From an uncultured Microbulbifer sp. (lineage in GTDB: Bacteria > Pseudomonadota > Gammaproteobacteria > Pseudomonadales > Cellvibrionaceae): a DNA stretch of 64,000 nt. Made by a program: the position numbers and the translations under genes. Shown in pieces: positions 55,742-64,000 of the stretch (position 1 is its first letter; each line of letters begins with the position of its first letter). Location of the stretch: contig NZ_CAJXKH010000003.1 in the NCBI RefSeq assembly GCF_913055755.1, positions 1-64,000 on the forward strand, read 5' to 3'. The notes under the pieces were generated by a model. That model made no database searches. It saw only the letters and a program-made list of their open reading frames with translations, and was not told the origin of the DNA.

Positions 55742-55770
55742 CATCCTAATATTTGCCAATAGTTAGGATG
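55742..55770. promoter_or_regulatory. Dyad CATCCTAA-N13-TTAGGATG
   Basis: Two perfect eight-base half-sites (55742-55749 and 55763-55770) are centred 21 bases apart, two helical turns, as expected for a dimeric activator or repressor. It is 163 bases before the dehydrogenase ATG. Lrp or LysR types could use this geometry. The regulator is not identified. Confidence 0.45.
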
Positions 55771-55932
55771 AATCTAGCGTCTTTTGTCGCTATTACGCAA
55801 AGATCGCAATGTCTTTATTGGATGGGTGGATATATTCTTAGGTCTCTAGAATAAGTCGCGACGGCGGGTGAAACCGACAAAATTGGTGGAAGCCGACGCT
55901 GCCGCAAAATCGGCCTCCGGAGAGGAATGTTT

Positions 55933-57009
55933 ATGAGTGTTTTTTCCCATCCTGCCTACGATAATCACGAAGAAGTCGCTTTCTATCACGACGCCAAAAG
56001 CGGTCTGAAAGCCATTATCGCAGTACATAACACCAACCTCGGCCCGTCGCTGGGTGGCTGTCGCATGTGGCCCTATGCCGATGACAGTGAAGCCCTGAAC
56101 GACGTGCTGCGCCTCTCCCGCGGCATGACTTACAAGTCTGCGATGGCCGGCCTCAAGCTGGGTGGCGGCAAGTCCGTGATTATCGGCGACCCGCGCAAAG
56201 AGAAAACCCCGGAGCTGCTGCGCGCCATGGGTGACTTCCTCAACACCCTCGGTGGCCGCTACATCACTGCGGAAGACTCCGGCACCAGCGTTGCAGATAT
56301 GAAGATTATTGGCGAGCGCACCGAGTATGTATCCGGTGTGATTGCCGGTCAGGAACACGGCGGCGACCCCTCTCCCTCTACCGCATACGGCGTATTCGTG
56401 GGCCTCAAGGCTGCAGCTGAGCACCGCTGGGGGCGCACCGATCTGACCGGCCTCAAGGTTTCCATCCAGGGCGTGGGCAATGTCGGCTTCCGTCTCGCCA
56501 AACTGCTGAAAGAAGCGGGTGCGGAACTGTTCGTGACCGATATCTTCCAGGACAACGTCGATCGCGCAGTCAATGAACTGGGCGCAACTGCGGTGAGCGG
56601 GGAAGAGATTTTTGAACTGGACGTGGATCTGTTCGCCCCCTGTGCACTGGGCGCGATCCTGAACGACGACACTATCAGTCGCCTGAAAGTGGGCGCTATT
56701 GCCGGCGCGGCCAACAACCAGCTGGCAGAAGCGCGTCATGCGGAAATTCTGCGCGACAAGGGCATTCTGTACGCGCCGGATTATGTGATCAACGCCGGCG
56801 GCATTATCGATGTCTACTACCAGCAGCTGGGTGAATACAACGCGGAGCAGGTGAAGCAGCACATCGAGACCATCGGCACCACCATGCAGGAAATCTTCCA
56901 GCGTGCAGACGAATCCGGTGAAACCACTGCCCACATTGCCGACCGCATCGCCGAAGAGCGCTTCGGGCATAAAGATGCCCTGGGTGATGCCGATTCCGCG
57001 GCGGCGTGA
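55933..57009 (+). CDS. Leucine/Glu/Phe/Val-type amino-acid dehydrogenase
   Basis: NAD-dependent amino-acid dehydrogenase, most likely leucine dehydrogenase, which deaminates branched-chain amino acids. The 358 residues contain [22 protein letters not shown], catalytic lysine region [17 protein letters not shown], the Rossmann motif [16 protein letters not shown], and GAANNQL. The ATG at 55933 has the ribosome site GGAGAGG at the proper seven-base distance; an ATG six bases earlier has no room for one. The substrate (Leu, Val or Phe) is not decided by eye. It is followed by a strong terminator. Confidence 0.88.
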   Translation: MSVFSHPAYDNHEEVAFYHDAKSGLKAIIAVHNTNLGPSLGGCRMWPYADDSEALNDVLRLSRGMTYKSAMAGLKLGGGKSVIIGDPRKEKTPELLRAMGDFLNTLGGRYITAEDSGTSVADMKIIGERTEYVSGVIAGQEHGGDPSPSTAYGVFVGLKAAAEHRWGRTDLTGLKVSIQGVGNVGFRLAKLLKEAGAELFVTDIFQDNVDRAVNELGATAVSGEEIFELDVDLFAPCALGAILNDDTISRLKVGAIAGAANNQLAEARHAEILRDKGILYAPDYVINAGGIIDVYYQQLGEYNAEQVKQHIETIGTTMQEIFQRADESGETTAHIADRIAEERFGHKDALGDADSAAA

Positions 57010-57055
57010 ATGAGATTTGCCTTTTGACGTAATCGTCTCTCTGTGAGGTATTCTT

Positions 57056-57081
57056 CGGGCGCTACGGCGCCCGTTTTTTTT
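57056..57081 (+). terminator. Rho-independent terminator after the dehydrogenase
   Basis: Stem 57056-57062 with 57067-57073 (CGGGCGC with GCGCCCG), four-base loop, followed by eight T's (57074-57081). It lies 47 bases after the stop. Confidence 0.93.
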
Positions 57082-57167
57082 GCCTACACTTTTTTCCTGA
57101 GCGAGTGGCGAACGCACTGCTCCGCGATGTTTCGCCTTTTTCTACGCAATATTCAGGATAACTGACA

Positions 57168-60011
57168 ATGGAAATGCGCAGTGCTTCCTGCCGCCTGGCG
57201 GTGTTGGCCCTTTTGACCTCCGCCCTGATCTGCGGTTGCAGCCGCCCCGACCCCACTGCCGAAGATACCGACAAGCACCGCGCACTGAGCGTCGACAAGC
57301 AGGCGGCGGCAAGCAGCAAGACCGCAGCCCGCGGCAATGAGGCCTATGTCGAGGCGCCAAAGCTGGAAATCCCGTTCCACAAGGAAACCCTCAAAAACGG
57401 CCTGACGGTCATCGTGCACGAGGATCGCAAGGCGCCGGTTGTCGCCATCAATATCTGGTACAAGGTGGGCTCCAAGGATGAAGCCCGCGGCAAAACCGGC
57501 TTCGCCCACCTGTTCGAGCACCTGATGTTCAATGGCTCGGAGAATTTCCCCGGGGAGTATTTCGAGCCGTTTCAACGCTCCGGTGCCACCGACATGAACG
57601 GCACCACCAACAACGACCGCACCAATTACTTTGAAACCATGCCGGTGGGCGCGCTGGATATGGCGCTGTGGATGGAGTCTGACCGCATGGGGCACTTCAA
57701 GGGTGCCATCAGCCAGGAAAAGCTGGATGAGCAGCGGGATGTAGTGAAAAACGAAAAGCGCCAGTCGGAAAATGCGCCCTACGGCCAGGCATTCGAAATG
57801 ATTGCCAAGGCTACCTTCCCGTCGGACCATCCATACTCGTGGACTACCATCGGCTCGATGGAAGATCTGGACCGCGCCAGCCTGGAAGACGTGAAAAAGT
57901 GGTTCTCCGACTACTATCAGCCGGCCAACGCCATTCTGGTGATTGCCGGGGATATATCGGTAAAAGAGGCGATGGCCAAGGCCCGGCAGTATTTCGGCAA
58001 TATTCCCAGCACCGAGGTGCCGCCAAAACTGAAAAACTGGGAGCTGCCGACCCAGGTGAACAAGCGCGAAGTCACAACCGACCAGGTGCCGCAGACCCGT
58101 ATTTACTATATATGGAACGTCCCGGCCATTGGCTCGGATGAGGAAAATGCGCTCGATCTTCTCACCTCGCTGCTGGCCAATCGCAAAAACTCGCTGCTGT
58201 ACCGCCGCCTGGTGCGGGACGAGCAGGTCGCCACCAGCGTCAGTGCCTTTTACTACGGAAGGCAGCTGGCGGGGCAGCTATTTGTCATCGTTGACGTAAA
58301 GCCCGGGCAGTCGCTGGAAAAGGTGGAGAAACTGCTGAATGAAGAGCTGGCAGCCTTCGCCAAGTCCGGGGTCAGCGCCGAAGAAATCCGCCGCATCAAA
58401 CAGAGCGAATTTGCCAGCCTGGTGAAAGGGTTGGAGAAAATCGGTGGATTTGGCGGCAAGAGCGATATTCTCGCGCGCTCACAGTTTTATTACGACGATC
58501 CCGGGGCACTGGTAAACGGGCTGGCAGATTACGCCAAAGTTTCCGCCGCAGAAGTCCAGGATGTGGCCCAGAAATGGCTGCGCCCGGAGCACTACACCCT
58601 GATCATCAAGCCCGAGGATAAATACGCGGTAAGCGGTGAAGACGTAGATCGCAGCAAGCTGCCCGCCATCGATAAAACCGTTGAACTGGAACTGCCGGAG
58701 CAACAGGCGTTTACCCTCGACAACGGCCTCAGGGTGGTGCTGGCGGAGCGCCACGACACCCCGGTGGTATTCATGAGCCTGCAGTATCGCAGTGGCGCAT
58801 CGGCGGACGGTGAGCAGCCCGGGCTTGCCTCGGTGGTGGCGCGTATGCTGAGTGAGGGGGCGGGCAGTTACGACAGTCTCGAATTCAGTGCCCGCCAGGA
58901 GGAACTCGGGGCCAGTATCGGCGCCGCCAGCGGCCTGGATTACAACTCCCTCAATCTCACCGCATTGAAAACCCAGTTGCAGCCGTCGCTGGAACTGTTG
59001 CGCGACGTGATCTCCAGTCCGGCGTTTCCGCAACAGGACCTGGTGCGGGTCAAGTCCAACTGGCTGGATTCCATTGCCCAGGAGGAGTCCCAACCCCAGG
59101 GGTTGGCAATGAGGGAGTTGCCACCGCTGCTATACGGTAAGGACCATCCCTACGGCGCACCGCTGACCGGTTCCGGTACCGTCGGGGCGATCAAATCCAT
59201 CACTCGTGATGACCTGGTGAGTTTCCACAACACCTGGCTGCGCCCGGACAACGCTATGCTCACCGTAGTGGGGGATGTGACCAAGGAGGAAATCAAGGGC
59301 CTGCTGAATGAAACCCTGGGTGGCTGGAAGGCGCCGGGAGAGGCGCTGCCGGAACTGCAGTTGGCGGAAGTGGCGCGCCCGGAAAATTCGCGCATCTTTC
59401 TGCTGGACCGCCCCGGGGCGCAGCAGAGTTACATCATGGCCGGTCTGGTGATGCCGCCCTGGAAGCCGGAGGGGGCCGAGGCCTTTGATGCGATGGCGTC
59501 CATCATCGCCGGCAAGTTTACCTCCCGTCTCAATATGAACCTGCGGGAAGAAAAGCACTGGTCTTACGGTGCGCGCGCAGTATCCATGGATGCGCAGGGG
59601 CAGCGCCCTTATATTGTGTTTGCCCCGGTGCAGACGGACAAGACCGCGCAGGCCATGAGCGAGATTCTGAAAGAGTATCAGGCTTTTCTGTCCAGCCGCC
59701 CGGTGGAGGAAGAGGAGCTCGCGGACTACCGGGATGATGAATTGCTCAAGCAGAGCGCGCAGTTCCAGACCAAGGGCCAGTTGCTGTCGAGTATTGCGTG
59801 GCAGCGGGAGAAGGGCCTGCCACCAGAATATATTGCCGAATACCCCCAGCGGGTCAGTGCACTGACCAAAGAGGGGGTAGAGGCCGCGGCCAAGGCCAAT
59901 CTTGCTCCCGAGCAGTTCACCTGGGTGGTTGTGGGGGATTTGAGCAAGATCCAGAAGGAAATTGAGGCACTGGATCTCGGACCGGTCGAGGTTTTGCCCG
60001 GAAAAGAATGA
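57168..60011 (+). CDS. M16-family zinc metallopeptidase, tandem-domain lipoprotein
   Basis: A 947-residue exported peptidase of the pitrilysin/insulinase family. A lipoprotein-like signal (LAVLALLTSALICGC) leads to a linker, then four M16 domains in two halves. The first half is catalytic: H-F/L-x-E-H as HLFEHLMFNG (about residue 115) and the downstream glutamate in SDRMGHFKGAISQEKLDEQRD. The second half (from about 510, FTLDNGLRVVLAERHD) lacks the inverse zinc motif. It probably degrades peptides in the periplasm. The amidohydrolase gene follows after 129 bases. Confidence 0.88.
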   Translation: MEMRSASCRLAVLALLTSALICGCSRPDPTAEDTDKHRALSVDKQAAASSKTAARGNEAYVEAPKLEIPFHKETLKNGLTVIVHEDRKAPVVAINIWYKVGSKDEARGKTGFAHLFEHLMFNGSENFPGEYFEPFQRSGATDMNGTTNNDRTNYFETMPVGALDMALWMESDRMGHFKGAISQEKLDEQRDVVKNEKRQSENAPYGQAFEMIAKATFPSDHPYSWTTIGSMEDLDRASLEDVKKWFSDYYQPANAILVIAGDISVKEAMAKARQYFGNIPSTEVPPKLKNWELPTQVNKREVTTDQVPQTRIYYIWNVPAIGSDEENALDLLTSLLANRKNSLLYRRLVRDEQVATSVSAFYYGRQLAGQLFVIVDVKPGQSLEKVEKLLNEELAAFAKSGVSAEEIRRIKQSEFASLVKGLEKIGGFGGKSDILARSQFYYDDPGALVNGLADYAKVSAAEVQDVAQKWLRPEHYTLIIKPEDKYAVSGEDVDRSKLPAIDKTVELELPEQQAFTLDNGLRVVLAERHDTPVVFMSLQYRSGASADGEQPGLASVVARMLSEGAGSYDSLEFSARQEELGASIGAASGLDYNSLNLTALKTQLQPSLELLRDVISSPAFPQQDLVRVKSNWLDSIAQEESQPQGLAMRELPPLLYGKDHPYGAPLTGSGTVGAIKSITRDDLVSFHNTWLRPDNAMLTVVGDVTKEEIKGLLNETLGGWKAPGEALPELQLAEVARPENSRIFLLDRPGAQQSYIMAGLVMPPWKPEGAEAFDAMASIIAGKFTSRLNMNLREEKHWSYGARAVSMDAQGQRPYIVFAPVQTDKTAQAMSEILKEYQAFLSSRPVEEEELADYRDDELLKQSAQFQTKGQLLSSIAWQREKGLPPEYIAEYPQRVSALTKEGVEAAAKANLAPEQFTWVVVGDLSKIQKEIEALDLGPVEVLPGKE

Positions 60012-60140
60012 CGACCTCACTGTTGCTGTCTGGGGTAGATGCGGTAAATTGGCCGCCTCTTTCCTGAAAAATAGCAACAATACACCGGCGTTCGGCGGGC
60101 CAATCGGCCCGCTGTCCTGTCGAGTGAGTATGGGGCGACC

Positions 60141-61472
60141 ATGACCGCATCGCGCATCTCTTCCAGACTTCGTCAGACTTCCAACTTCGCTTGCCGGTTG
60201 GCGTATATCGCCGTGGCGGCCCTGTGGGGGAGCTGGGCGCAGGCGGAAAACCTCGCACTTCAGGCCGGCTGGCTGTTCGATAGTGAGTCCGGTCGCCTGC
60301 TGGAGAAGCGCACGGTACACATCGTGGATGGCAAGGTTGAGTCGGTCGAGCGCGGCTTCAACCATCGCGACGGCGAACGGGTTATCGACCTGCGCACTTT
60401 CTCCGTGCTCCCCGGCCTGATGGACATGCACACCCACCTGGCCTATGAATACGGCCCGCGTACCTACACCGAAACCTTTTCCTGGAACCCGGCGGATTAC
60501 ACGCTGCGCGCGGTCAATACCGCCGAGCGCACCCTGATGGCCGGCTTTACCACGGTGCGCGATCTCGGCGACAGCGGCAATGTCACCATCAGTCTGCGCA
60601 ATGCCATCAAGCGTGGCGATATCCCGGGTCCACGGGTATTTACCGCGGGTAAGGCTATCGCCACCACCGGCGGCCATGCGGATCCCACCAACGGTTACCG
60701 CCACAGCCTGATGGGCAGCCCCGGTCCGGCTGAGGGGGTGATCAATGGCCCCGCCAGTGCCCGCCAGGCGGTGCGTCAGCGCTACAAAGACGGCGCCGAC
60801 CTGATCAAGATCACCGCCACTGGAGGGGTGCTGAGTGTGGCCAAGAGCGGCCAGAATCCGCAGTTTATGGACGACGAGCTGGAGGCCGTCGTGGCCACCG
60901 CAAAGGATTATGGCTATACCGTGGCGGTGCACGCCCATGGCCAGGAGGGGATGGAGCGGGCCATTCGCGCCGGGGTGGACTCCATCGAGCACGGTACTTA
61001 CATGGACGATGAAACCATGTCGCTGATGAAGCGGCACGATACCTGGTATGTGCCGACGCTGATGGCGGGGGAGTGGGTTACCAAAAAATCTGCGGTTGAC
61101 GGCTTTTTCCCGGAAATGGTACGCACCAAGGCGGCGACGATCGGGCCGCTACTGCAGGATACTTTTGGTCGCGCCTATCGTACCGGTGTGAATATTGCGT
61201 TTGGCACCGACTCCGGGGTTAGCCGTCACGGCGATAATGCCCGGGAATTCGCGTTGATGGTGGAAGGGGGGATGGCGCCGGCTGATGCGATTCGCGCGGC
61301 AACCTGGAATGCGGCACATCTGCTGAATGCGCAGGATGAGCTCGGCAGCATCAGTCCCGGCAAGTGGGCGGACATTGTGGCGGTGGTGGGCAATCCGCTG
61401 GAGGACATTACCACGCTGCAGCGGGTGCGGTTTGTGATGAAGGGCGGCGAGATTTACAAGCAACCTGAATAA
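60141..61472 (+). CDS. Exported amidohydrolase (prolidase-like)
   Basis: A 443-residue metal-dependent hydrolase with a signal peptide (core [16 protein letters not shown], cleavage near residue 35). The HxH motif is [13 protein letters not shown], the carboxylated-lysine candidate is in [18 protein letters not shown], later histidines are in [15 protein letters not shown] and [14 protein letters not shown], and the aspartate in [13 protein letters not shown]. It resembles imidazolonepropionase-like or Xaa-Pro dipeptidases. It is adjacent to an M16 peptidase, so the two could act on the same peptides. A terminator follows. Confidence 0.85.
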   Translation: MTASRISSRLRQTSNFACRLAYIAVAALWGSWAQAENLALQAGWLFDSESGRLLEKRTVHIVDGKVESVERGFNHRDGERVIDLRTFSVLPGLMDMHTHLAYEYGPRTYTETFSWNPADYTLRAVNTAERTLMAGFTTVRDLGDSGNVTISLRNAIKRGDIPGPRVFTAGKAIATTGGHADPTNGYRHSLMGSPGPAEGVINGPASARQAVRQRYKDGADLIKITATGGVLSVAKSGQNPQFMDDELEAVVATAKDYGYTVAVHAHGQEGMERAIRAGVDSIEHGTYMDDETMSLMKRHDTWYVPTLMAGEWVTKKSAVDGFFPEMVRTKAATIGPLLQDTFGRAYRTGVNIAFGTDSGVSRHGDNAREFALMVEGGMAPADAIRAATWNAAHLLNAQDELGSISPGKWADIVAVVGNPLEDITTLQRVRFVMKGGEIYKQPE

Positions 61473-61483
61473 ATCTTGGCAAC

Positions 61484-61511
61484 AAAAATCCCGGCAGTAG
61501 CCGGGATTTTT
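61484..61511. terminator. Bidirectional terminator between amidohydrolase and SIMPL gene
   Basis: Perfect stem 61484-61495 with 61500-61511 (AAAAATCCCGGC with GCCGGGATTTTT), loop AGTA, with A's and T's at both ends so it can serve both convergent genes. Confidence 0.93.
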
Positions 61512-61537
61512 GTTTGCGGACCAGAGTATTCCGGTTC

Positions 61538-62284
61538 CTATTTTTCGAGTTCGAAAACCAGTTCCAGATTCACGGAAACGGTAGTCTCTCCCGGTGCAAT
61601 CGGCGTGCTTGCACTGTCTTTGGCCGCGGCCATTTCCGCGCGCATCATCGGCCGGGGCATACCGCCGTGACTGCCCTCGGAGATACTGACGATACGGCGC
61701 ACCTTGGTATCCAGTGCTTTTGCGTAGGACTCGGCGCGGGCCCGCGCTTGCTGCAGGGCCTTTTCCCGCGCTTCGGCAAGCAGCGGTTCCGGTTCGCCAA
61801 TAGAGAAGCTGGGGCCGTGGATCTGGTTGGCACCCGCCGCGGTCATCGCATCGATGACTTCGCTCAGGTCGTCCAGTTTGCGCACGGTAATGCTGACGGT
61901 ATTGCGGGCAATGTAACTGGTGATCTGGCGCTCGGGGCGATTCGGACTGCCCGCAGAATTATCCGGATAACTGTAACGGGGCATCAGGCTGATACCGCTG
62001 GTCTGTACATCCTTTTCATCGATGCCGGCCTTTTTGATGGCCTTCATCAGCTTTTCCATCTGCTCGGCATTGGCCTGCATGGCGTCTTTGCTTTCTTCCG
62101 CTTCCGTAACCACGCCGGCGGAAATAGCCGCAGTATCCGGCGCCTGGCTCGCTTCTCCCTGGGCAGAAATGGAAATCAGCGTGCCGGAAGGTTTGGAACC
62201 GTTGATGTCATTGCCGCAGCCCGCGGTAGTGGCGAGCAGGCTTGCGAACAGTACGGTGGGAAACAGTTTGATCGTTTTATTCAT
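61538..62284 (-). CDS. SIMPL-domain lipoprotein
   Basis: A 248-residue periplasmic lipoprotein of the SIMPL (DUF541) family. ATG 62284 gives the signal FPTVLFASLLATTAGC with lipobox TAGC and has AAGGA upstream. The SIMPL domain (about 30-245) has ISAQGEASQAPDTAAISAGVVTEAEESKDAM, PNRPERQITSYIARNTVSITVRKLDDLSEVIDAM and LAEAREKALQQARARAESYAKAL. The frame upstream to 62428 is spurious. Function is unknown; family members form ring-like or cage-like assemblies and include oxidative-stress proteins. It converges on the amidohydrolase. Confidence 0.87.
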   Translation of the reverse strand: MNKTIKLFPTVLFASLLATTAGCGNDINGSKPSGTLISISAQGEASQAPDTAAISAGVVTEAEESKDAMQANAEQMEKLMKAIKKAGIDEKDVQTSGISLMPRYSYPDNSAGSPNRPERQITSYIARNTVSITVRKLDDLSEVIDAMTAAGANQIHGPSFSIGEPEPLLAEAREKALQQARARAESYAKALDTKVRRIVSISEGSHGGMPRPMMRAEMAAAKDSASTPIAPGETTVSVNLELVFELEK

Positions 62285-62345
62285 GGCGAATCCTTGTATT
62301 GCCAGTGATACATCGCGGTCTATTGTGGGGGTGTAAAGATGAATA

Positions 62346-63524
62346 TCACGTGAACAGCCGCTCGAATGTCTCTTCCGCCGGATGATAGATCGCGAAGCCC
62401 AGGCGCAGCAGATGTTTGCGTCGATCACAGAGAACGTGTTTTAGACGCAACTCCTCCTGCAGTTGTCCGGCCTTTTCTGCAGAACCGCAGTGGAAAGTGA
62501 AGAAATGGCCGTGGCCATTTTCCAGGTCGTGGTAAAGCAGATTGCCACGGTTGAACAGCGGGTGGTCAGCGGTGTCCATGGCGGCGAGAAAACGCTGCTG
62601 GTTGCTCAGTACATAGCTGTGGATCCTGTCCACGGTAATGCCCTGGTTTTCGAACAGAGCGAGTACCGCCAGTGCCTTGTACAGGGGGGAATAGTCCATG
62701 GTGGCGCCGGCGAAGCGCAGCCAGTCGTTGCCGAAGCCGACGCCTTCGCTGCGGTTTTCCAGTTGTGCCATTTCCGCAAACCAGCCGGTATTCAGTGGTC
62801 GCAGGGTGCAGCCGCGCGGAACGCTCATAAAACACATGCCTTCACCCGCCCCCAGGTACTTGTAGGAACCGGCGGTGAAGAATACCTTGTCCGCGATCGC
62901 CGACAGATCGATGGGGCGGGCAAAAAATCCGTGATACCCGTCGATAACCATCTGTGTGGCGTCCGGTTTGCGCGCTGCAATTTTCAGCAGTTGCGGGAAT
63001 ACGATGCCGGAATCGAAGAACACCAGGCTGGCGTAGGCCAACTGGTAATTGCCATTCACCAGTTCCTGCTCAAAGCGCTGGGGCAGGGTGGCGAAGGGCT
63101 GGGTGGGCACGCGCACCACTTCCACGTTGGGCAGCTCTTCGAGGCGCAGCAACTGGCGGGCAAAGCTGTAGAATTCGCCATCCGTGGTGAGGACCCGCAG
63201 GGGCTGGCTCAGGTCGAAGCTGCTGATCAGGCGGTACACCAGCTCGTGGGTATTGGGTGCCAGTGCAATCTGCTCTGGTGCCGGCAAATTCAATACCCTG
63301 GCGATCTCCCGCTGGAAGGTGGGTATTTTTTCACCGAAGATCTTGTCCCACTTGGTATCCGCCATCAGCGCGGCGTCCTGCCAGTAGTCCTTGACCGCGT
63401 CCAGGGTAGCGTCCGGCCAATAGTGGTGAGAGTGGCATGCCATGTGCAAAACCGGCAGGTCGCACTGGGGTGAGGCTGCTTTTTGGGCGGCCTGTAAAAA
63501 TTGTCGATAGTATTTTTGGTACAT
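62346..63524 (-). CDS. PLP-dependent enzyme, kynureninase/class V aminotransferase-like
   Basis: A 392-residue PLP enzyme. ATG 63524 is used; the frame upstream to 63629 covers the regulatory gap. The PLP lysine is in FFTAGSYKYLGAGEGMCFMSVP (about residue 224), with ALAPNTHELVYRLI (phosphate loop) and the aspartate MVIDGYHGFFARP. The C-terminal half is normal. It resembles kynureninase but lacks neighbours of the tryptophan pathway, so a class V aminotransferase or a cysteine desulphurase-like enzyme is also possible. It is divergent from the glyoxalase gene. Confidence 0.78.
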   Translation of the reverse strand: MYQKYYRQFLQAAQKAASPQCDLPVLHMACHSHHYWPDATLDAVKDYWQDAALMADTKWDKIFGEKIPTFQREIARVLNLPAPEQIALAPNTHELVYRLISSFDLSQPLRVLTTDGEFYSFARQLLRLEELPNVEVVRVPTQPFATLPQRFEQELVNGNYQLAYASLVFFDSGIVFPQLLKIAARKPDATQMVIDGYHGFFARPIDLSAIADKVFFTAGSYKYLGAGEGMCFMSVPRGCTLRPLNTGWFAEMAQLENRSEGVGFGNDWLRFAGATMDYSPLYKALAVLALFENQGITVDRIHSYVLSNQQRFLAAMDTADHPLFNRGNLLYHDLENGHGHFFTFHCGSAEKAGQLQEELRLKHVLCDRRKHLLRLGFAIYHPAEETFERLFT

Positions 63525-63547
63525 TTCGCTCTGGTAACTTGGTCTGT

Positions 63548-63594
63548 AGTGGCTAAAGTGGCCACTTGAATGAAGTCCCGGGATTGTAATCCCG
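63548..63594. promoter_or_regulatory. Two dyads between the PLP gene and gloA
   Basis: A perfect 12-base palindrome AAGTGGCCACTT (63556-63567), with an extra AGTGGC half-site nine bases upstream (63548-63553), is followed by a seven-base-arm dyad CGGGATT-GT-AATCCCG (63579-63594) ending two bases before the AAAGGAGG ribosome site of gloA. Both sit in the 86-base divergent gap. Confidence 0.45.
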
Positions 63595-63610
63595 CAAAGG
63601 AGGTGTTGCA

Positions 63611-64000
63611 GTGGAATATTTACACACAATGGTGCGAGTCACCGATCTGGATGAATCCCTGAAGTTTTATTGCGACAAGCTGGGCCTGATCGAGGTCAGT
63701 CGCAATGATTACGAGAAAGGCCGCTTCAGCTTGATATTTCTTGCCGCGCCGGGGGATGAGGGCTCTGCCAAGCAGGACAAGCGTCCCTGCCTGGAATTGA
63801 CTTACAACTGGGATCCGGAGACCTATACCGGCGGGCGCAATTTCGGTCACCTGGCCTACCGGGTGGAAAATATCTACGAAACCTGCCAGCGCCTGATGGA
63901 TATGGGGGTGACCATCAATCGGCCGCCGCGGGATGGCCATATGGCGTTCGTGCGCTCCCCGGACAATATCTCCATCGAGTTGCTGCAGAAGGGCGATGCG
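63611..64000 (+). CDS. gloA: Lactoylglutathione lyase (glyoxalase I), 3' end cut by window
   Basis: Converts the methylglyoxal-glutathione hemithioacetal to S-lactoylglutathione, a detoxification step. The GTG start at 63611 follows a strong AAAGGAGGTG site. The 130 visible residues start EYLHTMVRVTDLDESLKFYCDKLGL with the first metal-binding histidine, contain LELTYNWDPETYTGGRNFGHLAYRVENI with the Glu and second His, and end in the region of SIELLQKGDA with the final Glu, so the whole active site is present. The stop lies outside the window. Confidence 0.9.
   Translation, partial: MEYLHTMVRVTDLDESLKFYCDKLGLIEVSRNDYEKGRFSLIFLAAPGDEGSAKQDKRPCLELTYNWDPETYTGGRNFGHLAYRVENIYETCQRLMDMGVTINRPPRDGHMAFVRSPDNISIELLQKGDA

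Noticed and set aside
59130-61037. 635-residue open frame opposite the M16 and amidohydrolase genes
   Set aside because: It covers two genes with clear catalytic motifs on the plus strand and has low-complexity Gly/His translation.

Overview
The window is a contiguous, GC-rich stretch of gammaproteobacterial chromosome made almost entirely of housekeeping and envelope genes. Gene content and order match the Pseudomonas/Cellvibrionales side of the class. The block ygfZ - sdhE - ygfX - nadB - rpoE - rseABC - mucD - lepA - lepB - DUF4845 - rnc - era - recO follows the order I know from Pseudomonas aeruginosa, and gacS/cysM - relA - mazG also resembles Pseudomonas and E. coli neighbourhoods. A secreted pectinesterase, an AlgP-like Lys/Ala-rich protein and a leucine-dehydrogenase-type enzyme fit a marine, polysaccharide-degrading bacterium such as Microbulbifer or a relative. 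The genus is an inference; the class is well supported. I saw no rRNA or tRNA gene, CRISPR array, prophage, transposase or plasmid function.

Layout. 1-3.6 kb: two small transporters (the first cut by the window edge), a lipoprotein, cueR behind its own copper-type promoter, and a pectinesterase. 3.7-6.6 kb: prfB with its programmed +1 frameshift, a folded intergenic repeat, and lysS. 6.6-9.6 kb, minus strand: a PDZ membrane protein and a TPM/TPM/LemA set. 9.7-13.2 kb: yaeQ, yajQ, a secreted phytase-like esterase, and two overlapping uracil-DNA-glycosylase superfamily genes. 13.2-29.4 kb: the envelope-stress sigma factor region, with the muropeptide recycling pair dgcA/mpaA inserted between rseC and mucD, followed by the lepA-recO housekeeping run. 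29.4-37.4 kb: the GacS/BarA hybrid kinase, then cysM, relA, mazG and adk. 37.5-44.8 kb: hemH, the AlgP-like protein, tsaB, uppP, a beta-hydroxyacid dehydrogenase, a putative queuosine-tRNA mannosyltransferase and trpS. 44.8-55.6 kb: mostly minus-strand genes (MscS channel, PliI/PliG-like protein, lipase, DUF4136 lipoprotein, rdgC, YceK-like lipoprotein, ybaK, pepD, RNase II) around plus-strand gnd. 55.9-64 kb: a leucine-type dehydrogenase, an M16 peptidase, an amidohydrolase, a SIMPL lipoprotein, a PLP enzyme and a glyoxalase I cut by the right edge.

Working together: RpoE, its anti-sigma RseA, RseB, RseC and the MucD protease form one envelope-stress circuit. DgcA and MpaA break down cell-wall tripeptide. 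UppP supplies the lipid carrier for wall synthesis. RelA and GacS are global stress and secondary-metabolism switches. PrfB, LysS, LepA, Rnc, Era, TsaB, TrpS, YbaK and the queuosine enzyme serve translation. The strongest unexplained structure is a pair of folded intergenic repeats (about 4.92-5.01 kb and 53.42-53.57 kb). They share an asymmetric core and an internal hairpin, but have unrelated, internally complementary arms. I did not find a clearly new multi-gene system.
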